A stretch of 64,000 nt of DNA, taken from NCBI GenBank assembly GCA_001858525.1, contig LAPX01000007.1, positions 434,001 to 498,000 of the forward strand. Direction: 5' to 3'. Of the stretch, positions 7,394 through 15,189 are shown one piece after another. This DNA comes from Vampirovibrio chlorellavorus (GTDB lineage: Bacteria; Cyanobacteriota; Vampirovibrionia; Vampirovibrionales; Vampirovibrionaceae). The notes beneath the pieces were generated by a model that ran no database searches, was not told where the DNA came from, and worked only from the letters and a program-made list of their open reading frames with translations. The position numbers and the translations under genes are program-made. Positions within the stretch are counted from its first letter, which is position 1. Every line of letters begins with the position of its first letter.

Positions 7394-9295
7394 ATGACTT
7401 CAAGAAGAGTGACACCCTTGCTGCTCGCGGCAAGCATCTTCCTGACGGGAGCTACCGGTGCCTTCATTGGTTCGACAACGTCCGCCCATGCCATTACCAG
7501 CGTGGACGAGCTGACTGATGTAAACCAAAACCACTGGGCTTACGAAGCTCTGCAGGATTTGGTTGAAAAGTACGACGTTATCGAAGGGTACCCGGATCAC
7601 ACTTTCCGTGGAGAGCGCAATGCGACCCGCTGGGAATTGGCAGCTGCCCTCAACGCGTTGATTAAATCCGTTGGCCGTGACTTGGCTCGCCTGGGTGCCG
7701 AGAAAGCTGATAAAGCTGACCTCGAAACACTGGCTCGTCTGCAAGATGAATTCAAAAACGAGTTGGCTGCCTTGCAAGCTCGTACCGAAGCTCTGGAATC
7801 TCGCGCCAGCGCCATTGAAGCTAAAAACGCCGAGCAAGATCAGCGTTTGAGCTTGCTGGAAAGAACCCAATTGCACGGTGACGCCAGCATTGGTATCTTG
7901 GCCGACATGAACGGCTCTGGTACCCGTGATCAGCTGAGCGGTCGTAATGGCAACGATGGTATCCGTGATTCCATCAGCGCTATCGGTCGTCTGCGCTTGA
8001 CCATGGACGTCCCGGTAAAAGAAGACAAAGAAGATTCCAAAATCGGTGCCGGTGAAGTCCACACCCGCTTGATTGCCGCTTTCGGTCGTATTTCTCCGAA
8101 CGCTGCTAACCAAGCCAACGCTGGTGCTTTCGGGTCTTACAACAGCTTGTCCAGAATCGCTAGCGATGCTGCCCTGGCTAACGAAGGCTTTGGTAACAGA
8201 GGACTTGCCGGCGGCTCCACCGGAACCAACGTACGTTCCTACCTGTACCTGGAAGATCTGCACTATCACCAACACTTCAAATCCGGTATTCCTCTGTTGA
8301 CTGACTGGATGTTGGGTGCTGGTTCCGATGATAACAACTGGGCTACCACTGGCGACCTGTACGTCGGTTCCATGCCTTGGCGTTATCTGTACGACAAGAG
8401 CCCATACCGTGGTAACGAAAACACCCAGTTCCAAAACAGTGCTTTCGTAAACACCCCCGGTATCGCTATCAACCAAAGCAACCCCATGTTGGCCTACCAA
8501 TGGCACCAAAAATTGGGCTCCGATGATCTGAGCGCCGATTTGACCACTGGTATCGGTACCTTCAACGTGGGCGATGTAATGGATGGCTTGTCCGCTACTT
8601 ACGAAGCCCGTTTGAACTACCGTTTGTTTGACGTACCCGGTAACGTGTACGCTGGTGGTTACAACGTATGGTCCGCTGGTAGCAGCAACAACGCTAACAA
8701 CTACCTGACCGGTGGAAGCAGCTTTGTTGACTCCGCTGGTGATCCGATTGTCCCGACCAACCGTTCCGGCGGTGTCACCGGTTTCCGTCCTGGTAACGGT
8801 ACTTACAGCGTAAATGCTGTGTACGCAGGCTGGAACCAGGAGTGGTACAAAGGCATCGGTACGACCGTTAACTACTTGTACAGCAACGGTGGCCAAAACA
8901 ACTTCTTCCTGAACAGCAACAACCAGCTGTTGGGTAGTTTTGGCGCCACCACCCGTGGTGGAAACGCGACCCTCAGCCCCTTCACCGTGGCTGTTCGTCA
9001 GTCCATCTCCGGCGTGTTGAACGTTCCCATGAAAGTCTTCGGAGTTCGTGAGAACGATGTATTCGGTATCGGCTACGCTGTTGTTGACCTGTACAAAAAC
9101 AACATGGGTCAAAACAACTTCAACCGTACCCGTTTCAACCAATCTTGGGAACACACCGCGGAAGCTTACTACAAGTGGGCTGTCAACGATGCGATTTCCA
9201 TCATTCCTAGCGTACAGTTCATCAACAATGGCTTCGGTGTCCAACAAAATGGCAACACCTGGGTCGTTGGTTTGAGAACCAGCTACGCGTTCTAG
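7394..9295 (+). CDS. SLH-domain outer-membrane porin
   Basis: 633 aa from the ATG at 7394, which has AGGAG at 7378-7382; an in-frame start at 7361 would add 11 residues and fits a signal peptide less well. The order is signal peptide (to about residue 34, ending TTSAHA), an SLH domain (VNQNHWAYEALQDLVEKY, then GYPDHTFRGERNATRWE), a coiled coil (about residues 95-160) and a long beta-barrel with Asn/Gly/Tyr-rich strands ending in a C-terminal aromatic (TSYAF). This is the layout of cyanobacterial SomA/SomB-type porins, where the SLH domain binds a peptidoglycan-linked polymer and the barrel lets small solutes pass. Codon choice is more restricted than in neighbouring genes (GGT, GCT, CGT, AAC), which suggests very high expression. 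Confidence 0.92.
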   Translation: MTSRRVTPLLLAASIFLTGATGAFIGSTTSAHAITSVDELTDVNQNHWAYEALQDLVEKYDVIEGYPDHTFRGERNATRWELAAALNALIKSVGRDLARLGAEKADKADLETLARLQDEFKNELAALQARTEALESRASAIEAKNAEQDQRLSLLERTQLHGDASIGILADMNGSGTRDQLSGRNGNDGIRDSISAIGRLRLTMDVPVKEDKEDSKIGAGEVHTRLIAAFGRISPNAANQANAGAFGSYNSLSRIASDAALANEGFGNRGLAGGSTGTNVRSYLYLEDLHYHQHFKSGIPLLTDWMLGAGSDDNNWATTGDLYVGSMPWRYLYDKSPYRGNENTQFQNSAFVNTPGIAINQSNPMLAYQWHQKLGSDDLSADLTTGIGTFNVGDVMDGLSATYEARLNYRLFDVPGNVYAGGYNVWSAGSSNNANNYLTGGSSFVDSAGDPIVPTNRSGGVTGFRPGNGTYSVNAVYAGWNQEWYKGIGTTVNYLYSNGGQNNFFLNSNNQLLGSFGATTRGGNATLSPFTVAVRQSISGVLNVPMKVFGVRENDVFGIGYAVVDLYKNNMGQNNFNRTRFNQSWEHTAEAYYKWAVNDAISIIPSVQFINNGFGVQQNGNTWVVGLRTSYAF

Positions 9296-9317
9296 GATCT
9301 CGAATCTCAAGAACAAG

Positions 9318-9349
9318 AAAAACCCTGGGTTTCGGCCCAGGGTTTTTTC
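9318..9349 (+). terminator. Rho-independent terminator of porin
   Basis: The stem AAACCCTGGG/CCCAGGGTTT with a short loop is followed by a run of T, 22 bases after the porin stop codon. Confidence 0.9.
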
Positions 9350-9445
9350 TATGATTTTATTGTTGGATAAAGCACCCAAGGCAAAACCGTCCGAATCTGG
9401 GATGATTGGGACGGTTCACATTCTATGTAAATAGAGACTGACAGG

Positions 9446-10183
9446 TTAAGAGGCCTGGCTGACAACAGGAGAGCGCCGGGTGAAGGCATACAACTGGGCG
9501 GGACGATGGTAGCCTTCCATTTTGGTTTCGCCAGTGTCTTTTAAAATATCAGAAGCCAGAATTTTCTTGCGGAAATTCCGCTTATCAAGGGGCTTACCCA
9601 GAACCAACTCGTAAACCCGTTGCAGTTCAGTCAAGGTAAACTTCTCCGGCAGTAACTGGAAGGCCACAGAAGAGCTTTCCAAATGCCGTTTGAGCTTGGC
9701 CAGAGCCATTTGCACAATTTCATAGTGGTCAAAGGCCAATTCAGGCAATTCACTCACGCTAAACCATTTCACATCTTCGGCGTTGGCGTGCGCTTGCAGG
9801 TGAAGTTTTTCAGCACTGACCAGGGCGTAATAGGCCACCGTGATAACGCGGGCCCGAGGATCTCGGTCTGGCTTGCCGAAGGAGCCCAACTGCTCCAGAT
9901 AAATATTGTTCACGTTGGTTTCTTCCAGCAGGCGACGGCTGGCCGCTTGCTCCAGGGTTTCTCCCACATGGATAAAACCACCGGGAATAGCCCACATATG
10001 CTCATAAGGGGGCTGCTTCCGTTGAATCAGGAGCACCTTTAACTGGTTCTGAATGACGGTACAAAGGACAATATCCACAGTAACCAGCGGTGTTTCATAA
10101 CAGGACAATACGGTGCTATGAACGGCATTGGCCGTGGCGCTGTTCTTACTTTTCTGAATGGTTTCAATAAAGCTATCCGTCAT
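9446..10183 (-). CDS. NUDIX protein with C-terminal winged helix (NrtR-like)
   Basis: 245 aa. A NUDIX domain spans about residues 30-165 (LVTVDIVLCTVIQNQLKVLL, then the Nudix box GGFIHVGETLEQAASRRLLE). A C-terminal part (LTELQRVYELVLGKPLDKRN, FRKKIL) has the winged-helix pattern of the NrtR family, which represses NAD-synthesis genes and is released by ADP-ribose. The Nudix box is degenerate: the usual RE pair is RR and the following Gly is Asn, while the EE pair is kept. That fits a protein that binds rather than hydrolyses its ligand. No NAD gene is adjacent. An ADP-ribose-type hydrolase is the alternative. Confidence 0.8.
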   Translation of the reverse strand: MTDSFIETIQKSKNSATANAVHSTVLSCYETPLVTVDIVLCTVIQNQLKVLLIQRKQPPYEHMWAIPGGFIHVGETLEQAASRRLLEETNVNNIYLEQLGSFGKPDRDPRARVITVAYYALVSAEKLHLQAHANAEDVKWFSVSELPELAFDHYEIVQMALAKLKRHLESSSVAFQLLPEKFTLTELQRVYELVLGKPLDKRNFRKKILASDILKDTGETKMEGYHRPAQLYAFTRRSPVVSQAS

Positions 10184-10321
10184 GGGTTTCCATCCAATTG
10201 ATCAGCCTGTATTTGGGCTATCGGTATGTACCCTGGCCTATAGCATGGGATGTGAACGGCCAGTACCCCTAAAAGCAGTGAGTGAAGCGAAATCCGATGA
10301 GGCAGGGCTTCCGCTACGTTT

Positions 10322-10349
10322 ATCATACTGTAAATCCATGGATTTTCAA
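10322..10349 (-). promoter_or_regulatory. Putative promoter of the NUDIX gene
   Basis: Read on the minus strand: TTGAAA (10349-10344), a 16-base spacer and TATGAT (10327-10322). It would give a leader of about 130 bases before the ATG at 10183. Confidence 0.4.
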
Positions 10350-10394
10350 TCCCTTATGACAGAAGGCTAAACCCGATGCGCCCTTGCTTTGAGC

Positions 10395-11009
10395 TTATAA
10401 GTGTCCAAAGGGGGTTTTGCGGGCCACCACCAATCCGCTGGGAGTCTCCAGGTCGCTCACTTCCCATTGCGGGTCCTGATGAACTGCCTCGATAAAGTCC
10501 TGCATTTTATGGCGATGAGAACGGGTATTATCGGCAATCAGTAAACCGCCTGTGATTAATAACTGACGGGCCAGTTGCAGGTACTGGCCATATTCGGACT
10601 TACGGGCGTCCATAAACATCAGGTCAAAGGTTTGTCCCTCGGTTTGCAACCGGCTTAAAACGGTGATGGCGTCCCCATGGTGCAGGGTAACCCACTCAGC
10701 CAGCTGGGCCTGTTGCAAATTGAGCAACGCTTCCGCCTGACGTTCCGCTGAAGCATCGATGGTGTGCAGGGTTCCATCAGTGGCTGCGGCCGCCTGAGCC
10801 AAGTGCAAGGTTGAGTAGCCGATAGAAGTTCCCACTTCCAGCAAACGGCGATAACCACCAATCACCGCCAGCAAATACAACAGGCGAGCCTCTTCTCTGG
10901 GAAGGCACCAATGGGCCTTCAGACGTTCCTCTTGCGATTCCAGTGGCTGAACCACGGTATTGATATGGGTAGGGGGGAAAGAGGCACGTTCAGGAGCAGG
11001 GAAAGACAT
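10395..11009 (-). CDS. Class I SAM-dependent O-methyltransferase
   Basis: 204 aa. The SAM-binding motif I is LLEVGTSIGYSTLHLA, followed by an acidic residue at the end of strand 2 (LHTIDASAE) and FDLMFMDARKSEYGQYLQLA, the pattern of caffeoyl-CoA/catechol-type O-methyltransferases. The metal-binding Asp (MDARK) and the Asp-Asn pair (LLIADNTR) are present. The substrate cannot be told from sequence. Its ATG overlaps the stop of hemD (TGATG), and AAGGA inside hemD can serve as Shine-Dalgarno, so the two are translationally coupled. Confidence 0.85.
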   Translation of the reverse strand: MSFPAPERASFPPTHINTVVQPLESQEERLKAHWCLPREEARLLYLLAVIGGYRRLLEVGTSIGYSTLHLAQAAAATDGTLHTIDASAERQAEALLNLQQAQLAEWVTLHHGDAITVLSRLQTEGQTFDLMFMDARKSEYGQYLQLARQLLITGGLLIADNTRSHRHKMQDFIEAVHQDPQWEVSDLETPSGLVVARKTPFGHL

Positions 11010-11788
11010 CAGCGGGATTCCTTTGCTTCAAAATACTGGCAGATGGCTGCACTTAAGGCCGCCAGCGTGAACTGTTCCGGCTGAATGTCCACACGCCCAA
11101 AGGCCTTTAAGGCGGCTTGAGCGGTGCGAGGCCCCAGACAGGCAATCACACTTTGAAAGTTGGACAGACGACCCGACTGTATCAAGCCCTGTTGAAAGGC
11201 CTCCACGGCAGAGGTGCTGGTAAACACCACCAAATCTATGGGATCAGCCAAAGCCTGTTTTTCCGCCTCACTAAACTGGGACTTCAAACGGGTTTCGTAA
11301 ACTGTACAAGCCGTGACCAATGCCCCCTGGGCTTGCAAAGCGGTTTTGAGATGCGGATCAGCCAGATTGCCGCAAGGCCAAAACACACGCAGCCCAGATA
11401 CAGCATAACTTTCGGCGAAATAGTGAACGGCACTGCGAGCATCGTGAACCGGAGAAACAAACCGGGCCTCAAGCCCATAGGCTTGGAGCGTCTGCTCTGT
11501 GGCGGGGCCAACGCAGGCCAGAGACAAGGCGGGGCACAGCGCGGCAGAGAGTTGGGAGCCAATGGCCCTCACCGCGTTTTTACTGGTAAAAAATACCCAA
11601 TCGTACTGGGTCCAATCCGGTGCCGGAAAGGAGACTGTCACCACCTCAATCAGGGGCATCGACAGGACAGAAAAGCCCGCAGCACGCAGGCTTTGTTCAA
11701 AAGCCTGATCCTCCCCCACCTCCAATGGGCGGGTGACCAGAATACGGGGTCTGGCGGTGCACTGGGAAAAACCGGCATCAGCCGCCAT
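11009..11788 (-). CDS. hemD: Uroporphyrinogen-III synthase
   Basis: 259 aa from the ATG at 11788, chosen because GAGGA lies 8 bases upstream; a TTG at 11818 is a weaker alternative. The protein has the HemD two-lobed pattern: RILVTRP at the N-terminus, DWVFFTSKNAVRAIG for lobe 1, VACVGPATEQTL-type linker (LACVGPATEQTLQAYG), then IDLVVFTSTSAVEAF and IACLGPRTAQAA in the second half. It closes and inverts ring D of hydroxymethylbilane to give uroporphyrinogen III, needed for heme and for B12, which the RNR at 38.6 kb uses. It is the first gene of a two-gene operon. Confidence 0.93.
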   Translation of the reverse strand: MAADAGFSQCTARPRILVTRPLEVGEDQAFEQSLRAAGFSVLSMPLIEVVTVSFPAPDWTQYDWVFFTSKNAVRAIGSQLSAALCPALSLACVGPATEQTLQAYGLEARFVSPVHDARSAVHYFAESYAVSGLRVFWPCGNLADPHLKTALQAQGALVTACTVYETRLKSQFSEAEKQALADPIDLVVFTSTSAVEAFQQGLIQSGRLSNFQSVIACLGPRTAQAALKAFGRVDIQPEQFTLAALSAAICQYFEAKESR

Positions 11789-11877
11789 GGGCAATGTCCT
11801 CTGTTCAACGGGCTGCAAAGTAGCAGTACCTAACTATAATAAAAATAGAGAAGCCCTGTGGCAAGGAAAGTGAGCGT

Positions 11878-12342
11878 ATGATCTCAAACCAGTCACCGCC
11901 GCCTTTGATGCAGTTCATTCCGGATGGCGGACGTTTGGCCCGCCGTCAACGTGCCGCTCAATTGCTGGAAGCGGTTATTGATGAGCGGATTGAACCACGC
12001 ATGGCCATCAACCGCTGGCCAGAACCCGCGACAGAGCCAGACCCGTCTATGGATTGCGCTTATCAGGCCTTATGGCATTTTGAAGCCGATGAGGACAAGC
12101 AAAAATCCGAACTATTTTACATGGATGCCCAACTGGAACTGCTGCGTCAAATGAGCCTGGCCTTACAGCAAGGACACGATTTACCCGGGCACATTTTGGC
12201 CTTGTATCGGCCCCGAGGCAAAGTACGTTTTTTTCAGGAAAAAGCACCCTGGACGGCCCTACCCTTGTGGGGAAAACGCTTCTGGCAACAGGCCAGATAC
12301 ATTTGGGGGCAAGCCCTGCACTTATTAGAGGCCCAGCATTAA
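11878..12342 (+). CDS. Hypothetical protein
   Basis: 154 aa, not recognised. It has a good Shine-Dalgarno (AAGGAAAG, 7 bases before ATG) and a TATAAT box at 11835-11840, so it is probably expressed. The sequence is rich in Gln, Leu and Trp with two helical stretches (YMDAQLELLRQMSLALQQG and LWGKRFWQQARYIWGQALHL). There is no signal peptide or membrane helix. It is divergent from hemD and ends 45 bases before a bidirectional terminator. Confidence 0.65.
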   Translation: MISNQSPPPLMQFIPDGGRLARRQRAAQLLEAVIDERIEPRMAINRWPEPATEPDPSMDCAYQALWHFEADEDKQKSELFYMDAQLELLRQMSLALQQGHDLPGHILALYRPRGKVRFFQEKAPWTALPLWGKRFWQQARYIWGQALHLLEAQH

Positions 12343-12387
12343 TCAACAGAACCCATTGCGGCTGTCTTGAAACGATTTCCGAAAACT

Positions 12388-12420
12388 AAAAAGCCCCTGA
12401 TTGAGTCAGGGGCTTTTTTC
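12388..12420 (+). terminator. Rho-independent terminator, probably bidirectional
   Basis: AAAAAGCCCCTGA/TCAGGGGCTTTTTT around a four-base loop (TTGA). A-run and T-run flank both sides, so it could serve the plus-strand gene ending at 12342 and the minus-strand lipoprotein ending at 12461. Confidence 0.88.
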
Positions 12421-12460
12421 AATCAAAAAACCAATCTAAAAAAGACGGTTTCCGATATGA

Positions 12461-12772
12461 CTAGTGGTGCTCAGCAGCGCCATGCTCTTCAGCAGCATGC
12501 TCAGCGGGAGCAGCAGCGCCTTCAGCGGGAGCAGCAGCGCCTTCAGCAGGAGTAGCAGTGGTTTCGGTGGTGCTGGTGGTGGTTTCGGTGGTAGCAGCGC
12601 CTTCAGCAGGAGCAGCGGTGGTTTCGGTGGTAGCTGCTTCAGGGGTCATGCTGGTGGTTTCGGTGGTGGTTTCAGTGGTGGTAGCAGCTTCTTCGGATTT
12701 GCAACCGGTCAAGGTCAAAGTGGTAGCAGCAGCCAAGCCCAACAAGGTCACGGTCAACAATTTGGATTTCAT
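12461..12772 (-). CDS. Low-complexity lipoprotein (Thr/Ala/Glu-rich)
   Basis: 103 aa. The signal sequence ends in a lipobox (LTLTGC), so the mature protein should be lipid-anchored at Cys23. Everything after that is low complexity: repeated TTETT, TPEAATTETT and PAEGAA units, ending in AAEEHGAAEHH. The DNA repeats too (two near-identical 21-base units around 12500-12545). It has a strong Shine-Dalgarno (AAGGAG). No enzyme domain exists; a flexible envelope spacer or metal/proton-binding His-rich tail is possible but unproven. A plus-strand Gly/Ser-rich frame over the same DNA is its mirror. Confidence 0.8.
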   Translation of the reverse strand: MKSKLLTVTLLGLAAATTLTLTGCKSEEAATTTETTTETTSMTPEAATTETTAAPAEGAATTETTTSTTETTATPAEGAAAPAEGAAAPAEHAAEEHGAAEHH

Positions 12773-13130
12773 TATGAGTCTCTCCTTAACAATGTACGTA
12801 CTTGAAAATAGGAACGAACTAAATTACCAACTAAAAAAACCACTCTCTAGGCCGTGAAATGGGTTAGAAATCACAATGCCGTCCCTTTGTTTAGCCAAAC
12901 AGTTCCCTGGGTTCAAAAAAAGGACGCCTACCTTTCGCAATGGCTCTCGCAGTTATTTTTGGTGCTCTCTCGGTGACTTGATAGTTGGTGGGTATCAAGC
13001 TTTTAATTAGCGTAATTAAACCCTATGGAAAGGCAAGGGTCAAGAAGCAGCCCGGATTTTTAAAGCCGACTCCTGCAATCTTTATATTTCGTTTATCAGA
13101 TTCCAGACAAAGTTGAAGGACATCCAAGCA
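12773..13130. other. AT-rich divergent intergenic region
   Basis: No gene is seen. It holds the upstream signals of the lipoprotein (minus) and cutA (plus). Two adjacent dyads are present at 12977-13020. Confidence 0.5.
12977..13020. promoter_or_regulatory. Two adjacent palindromes upstream of cutA
   Basis: CTTGATA (12977-12983) pairs with TATCAAG (12993-12999), and TTTAATTA (13002-13009) pairs with TAATTAAA (13013-13020). They look like operator dyads placed about 110 bp before cutA. No regulator is assigned. Confidence 0.4.
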
Positions 13131-13478
13131 ATGAGTATAACGACAGAAACTACAACCTGCCTGGTTTTGGTGACATGCGCCAACATGACACAAGCCCAAA
13201 AAATTGCCACGCACATTGTTACGAAAAAATTGGCGGCCTGCGTCAACATTCTGGGAGAGAACTCACCGTTACAATCGTTTTACTGGTGGGAGGGCAAAGT
13301 GCAACAGGCCTCAGAAATTTTACTGATGATCAAAACCCGGCTGGATCGCCTGCAGGCACTGGAACTGGAAATTAGGACACTCCACAGTTACCAGATTTTT
13401 GAATTCATCGCCATACCCATTCAGGCAGGATCGCAGGACTATCTATCCTGGGTGACCCAAGAAAGCTGGGCCACTTAA
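13131..13478 (+). CDS. cutA: CutA-like protein
   Basis: 115 aa from the ATG at 13131, which has AAGGA ten bases upstream; a start at 13113 is less likely. Family motifs are clear: LVLVTCANMTQAQKIATHIV at the N-terminus, KLAACVNI, FYWWEGKVQQASEILLMIKT and LHSYQIFEFIAIPI. CutA proteins are very stable trimers with a ferredoxin-like fold, first linked to tolerance of divalent metals; a signalling role is also considered. It is monocistronic here. Confidence 0.94.
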   Translation: MSITTETTTCLVLVTCANMTQAQKIATHIVTKKLAACVNILGENSPLQSFYWWEGKVQQASEILLMIKTRLDRLQALELEIRTLHSYQIFEFIAIPIQAGSQDYLSWVTQESWAT

Positions 13479-13518
13479 GGCGTTCAGCCTCTTTTTAGGC
13501 ACTTGCCCACAAAAGTCC

Positions 13519-13547
13519 TTGTCCCTATGGGCATCATAAGGAATAAT
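13519..13547 (+). promoter_or_regulatory. Putative mreB promoter
   Basis: TTGTCC at 13519-13524, a 17-base spacer and AATAAT at 13542-13547, about 70 bases before the mreB start. Confidence 0.4.
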
Positions 13548-13619
13548 AAAAACATTGAGGACTTTTCGAGAGGCGACCGTCCGAAATGAACAACCGTTAG
13601 TTTTGCTGAGGTAAGGATT

Positions 13620-14672
13620 GTGGGACTTTTTGATTTTTTTCGCAAAAGCACCAATGACATGGGCATTGACCTGGGTACTGTAAACACCCTGGTTTGCACC
13701 ACCACGAAAGGCGTCGTCCTCAGAGAGCCCTCCGTAGTCGCTATCGACTACAGTAAAAATCCACCGGAAGTGATTGAAGTGGGCTTGGCTGCCCGCGAGA
13801 TGATTGACCGCACCCCCGGCAATATTCGGGCCACTCGCCCCCTGCGGGATGGTGTTATCGCCGAGTTTGAATGGGCCGAAAAAATGCTGAAACGGTTCAT
13901 TGAAAAAGTAAACGGTGGCCCCGGTGCCTTTGGCATGCGTCCGGGCCGGGTGGTCATTGGTATTCCCAGTGGCGTAACCGAAGTAGAACGTCGGGCTGTG
14001 GCAGATGCCGCATTGCAAACCGGCGCCAGTATCGTGAACCTGGTTGATGAACCGATGGCTGCGGCCATTGGGGCTGGCATGCCTGTGGATAAACCCACGG
14101 GTTCCATGATCATCGACATTGGGGGCGGTACCACCGAGATTGCTGTGGTCAGCTTGAAAGGCTGCGTGGTTTCCAAAAGCTTGCGCACCGCTGGCGATGA
14201 ATTGAACGAGAACATTCAGGATCACCTGAAAAAGACCCACAACCTGTCTATCGGGGAGCGCACCGCTGAGGAAATTAAAATCCGCATGGGGTCCGCCTAC
14301 CGCAACCAGGAAGAAGAAGAAATGGAAGTGCGTGGCTTGAACCTGCTGAATGGTTTGCCGCATACTATTACCATCAACAGCACCGAAGTGCGGGAATGTT
14401 TGTTCCCCACACTGATGGAAATCGTAGCTGGCGTAAAAAGCACCCTGGAAATGACCCCACCTGAACTCGCTGCCGATATCGTGGATCGCGGCATTGTGTT
14501 AGCTGGTGGCGGGGCTTTGCTGGCTGGCATGGATGAACTGATTGCTAAAGAAGTGGATGTGCCGGTTCATATCGCCAACGATCCATTGTCTTGTGTGGTG
14601 CTGGGTACGGAAAAAATGCTGAATGACCCCACCTACCTCTCCATCCTCGACGCCACTGAGTTTCGAGGCTGA
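13620..14672 (+). CDS. mreB: Rod-shape protein MreB
   Basis: 350 aa, normal length, with a GTG start preceded by AAGGA. Actin-fold motifs are complete: phosphate 1 (GIDLGTVNTLV), phosphate 2 (IIDIGGGTTEIAVVS), adenosine motif (VLAGGGALLAGMDELI), plus VVIGIPSGVTEVERRAV. It forms membrane-bound filaments that guide cell-wall synthesis and keep the rod or curved shape. The usual partners mreC and mreD are not adjacent; trmL follows instead and overlaps its 3' end. Confidence 0.97.
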   Translation: MGLFDFFRKSTNDMGIDLGTVNTLVCTTTKGVVLREPSVVAIDYSKNPPEVIEVGLAAREMIDRTPGNIRATRPLRDGVIAEFEWAEKMLKRFIEKVNGGPGAFGMRPGRVVIGIPSGVTEVERRAVADAALQTGASIVNLVDEPMAAAIGAGMPVDKPTGSMIIDIGGGTTEIAVVSLKGCVVSKSLRTAGDELNENIQDHLKKTHNLSIGERTAEEIKIRMGSAYRNQEEEEMEVRGLNLLNGLPHTITINSTEVRECLFPTLMEIVAGVKSTLEMTPPELAADIVDRGIVLAGGGALLAGMDELIAKEVDVPVHIANDPLSCVVLGTEKMLNDPTYLSILDATEFRG

Positions 14673-15135
14673 TCCTAAAATCACCATAGTCCTGGTAGAA
14701 CCCAGGATTCCTCAGAACACGGGGAATATTGCACGCCTGTGCGCCTGCACTGGTGCCGACCTTTATTTGGTGGGCAGTTTGGGCTTTCGACTGAATGATA
14801 AATATCTGGAACGGGCTGGTATGGATTATCTGGATGACATTCCCATTCAGCATGTGCCCGATTTTAAAGATGTTAAAGCCGCTAAACCCGGTTGGACGCC
14901 CTATTTTGTCAGCACCAAAGCCACCCAGAATTATTCAGACGTTCAGTACCCGGAAAATAGCCTGTTGGTGTTCGGCAGTGAAAGCCACGGTCTTCCGGCC
15001 TGGTTGATTGAAGAAAATCCGGAAAACAGTATTCGTATTCCTATGCGCCCAAATAGCCGCAGCCTGAATCTCTCCAACTCCGTGGCCATTGTGTTGTATG
15101 AGGCCATTCGTCAGCGCTTGAATGTCACCCCATAA
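14623..15135 (+). CDS. trmL: tRNA (cytidine(34)-2'-O)-methyltransferase
   Basis: 170 aa if it starts at the ATG at 14623, which overlaps mreB by 50 bases; conserved sequence begins about 20 residues later (KITIVLVEPRIPQNTGNIAR). SPOUT-fold motifs 1-3 are present (EPRIPQNTGNIARLC, LLVFGSESHGLP, IRIPMRPNSRSLNLSNSVAI), the last forming the trefoil knot. TrmL methylates the wobble base of tRNA-Leu in the cytoplasm. The stop codon TAA lies within the first bases of a half copy of the dispersed hairpin element. Confidence 0.92.
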   Translation: MTPPTSPSSTPLSFEADPKITIVLVEPRIPQNTGNIARLCACTGADLYLVGSLGFRLNDKYLERAGMDYLDDIPIQHVPDFKDVKAAKPGWTPYFVSTKATQNYSDVQYPENSLLVFGSESHGLPAWLIEENPENSIRIPMRPNSRSLNLSNSVAIVLYEAIRQRLNVTP

Positions 15136-15182
15136 CTCGCTGTACTCAAACAGTTACAAACGTGTTGAGAAGGCAGCCTTAC
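15134..15182. repeat. Dispersed hairpin element, right half only
   Basis: AACTCGCTGTACTCAAACAG followed by TTACAAACGTGTTG matches the right half of the full copies at 1419-1553 and 46029-46175. The left half is missing. It begins at the last two bases of the trmL stop codon and fills the space before the convergent Crp/Fnr gene. Confidence 0.7.
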
Positions 15183-15189
15183 CTTAAAT

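Noticed and set aside
7400-9379. A 659-codon open frame on the minus strand opposite the SLH porin.
   Set aside because: It mirrors the porin's biased codons, has no domain, and the porin has a signal peptide, SLH domain, promoter and terminator.
12464-12805. Plus-strand Gly/Ser-rich frame (113 aa).
   Set aside because: It is the antisense of the lipoprotein repeats. The minus-strand gene has a lipobox and a strong Shine-Dalgarno.
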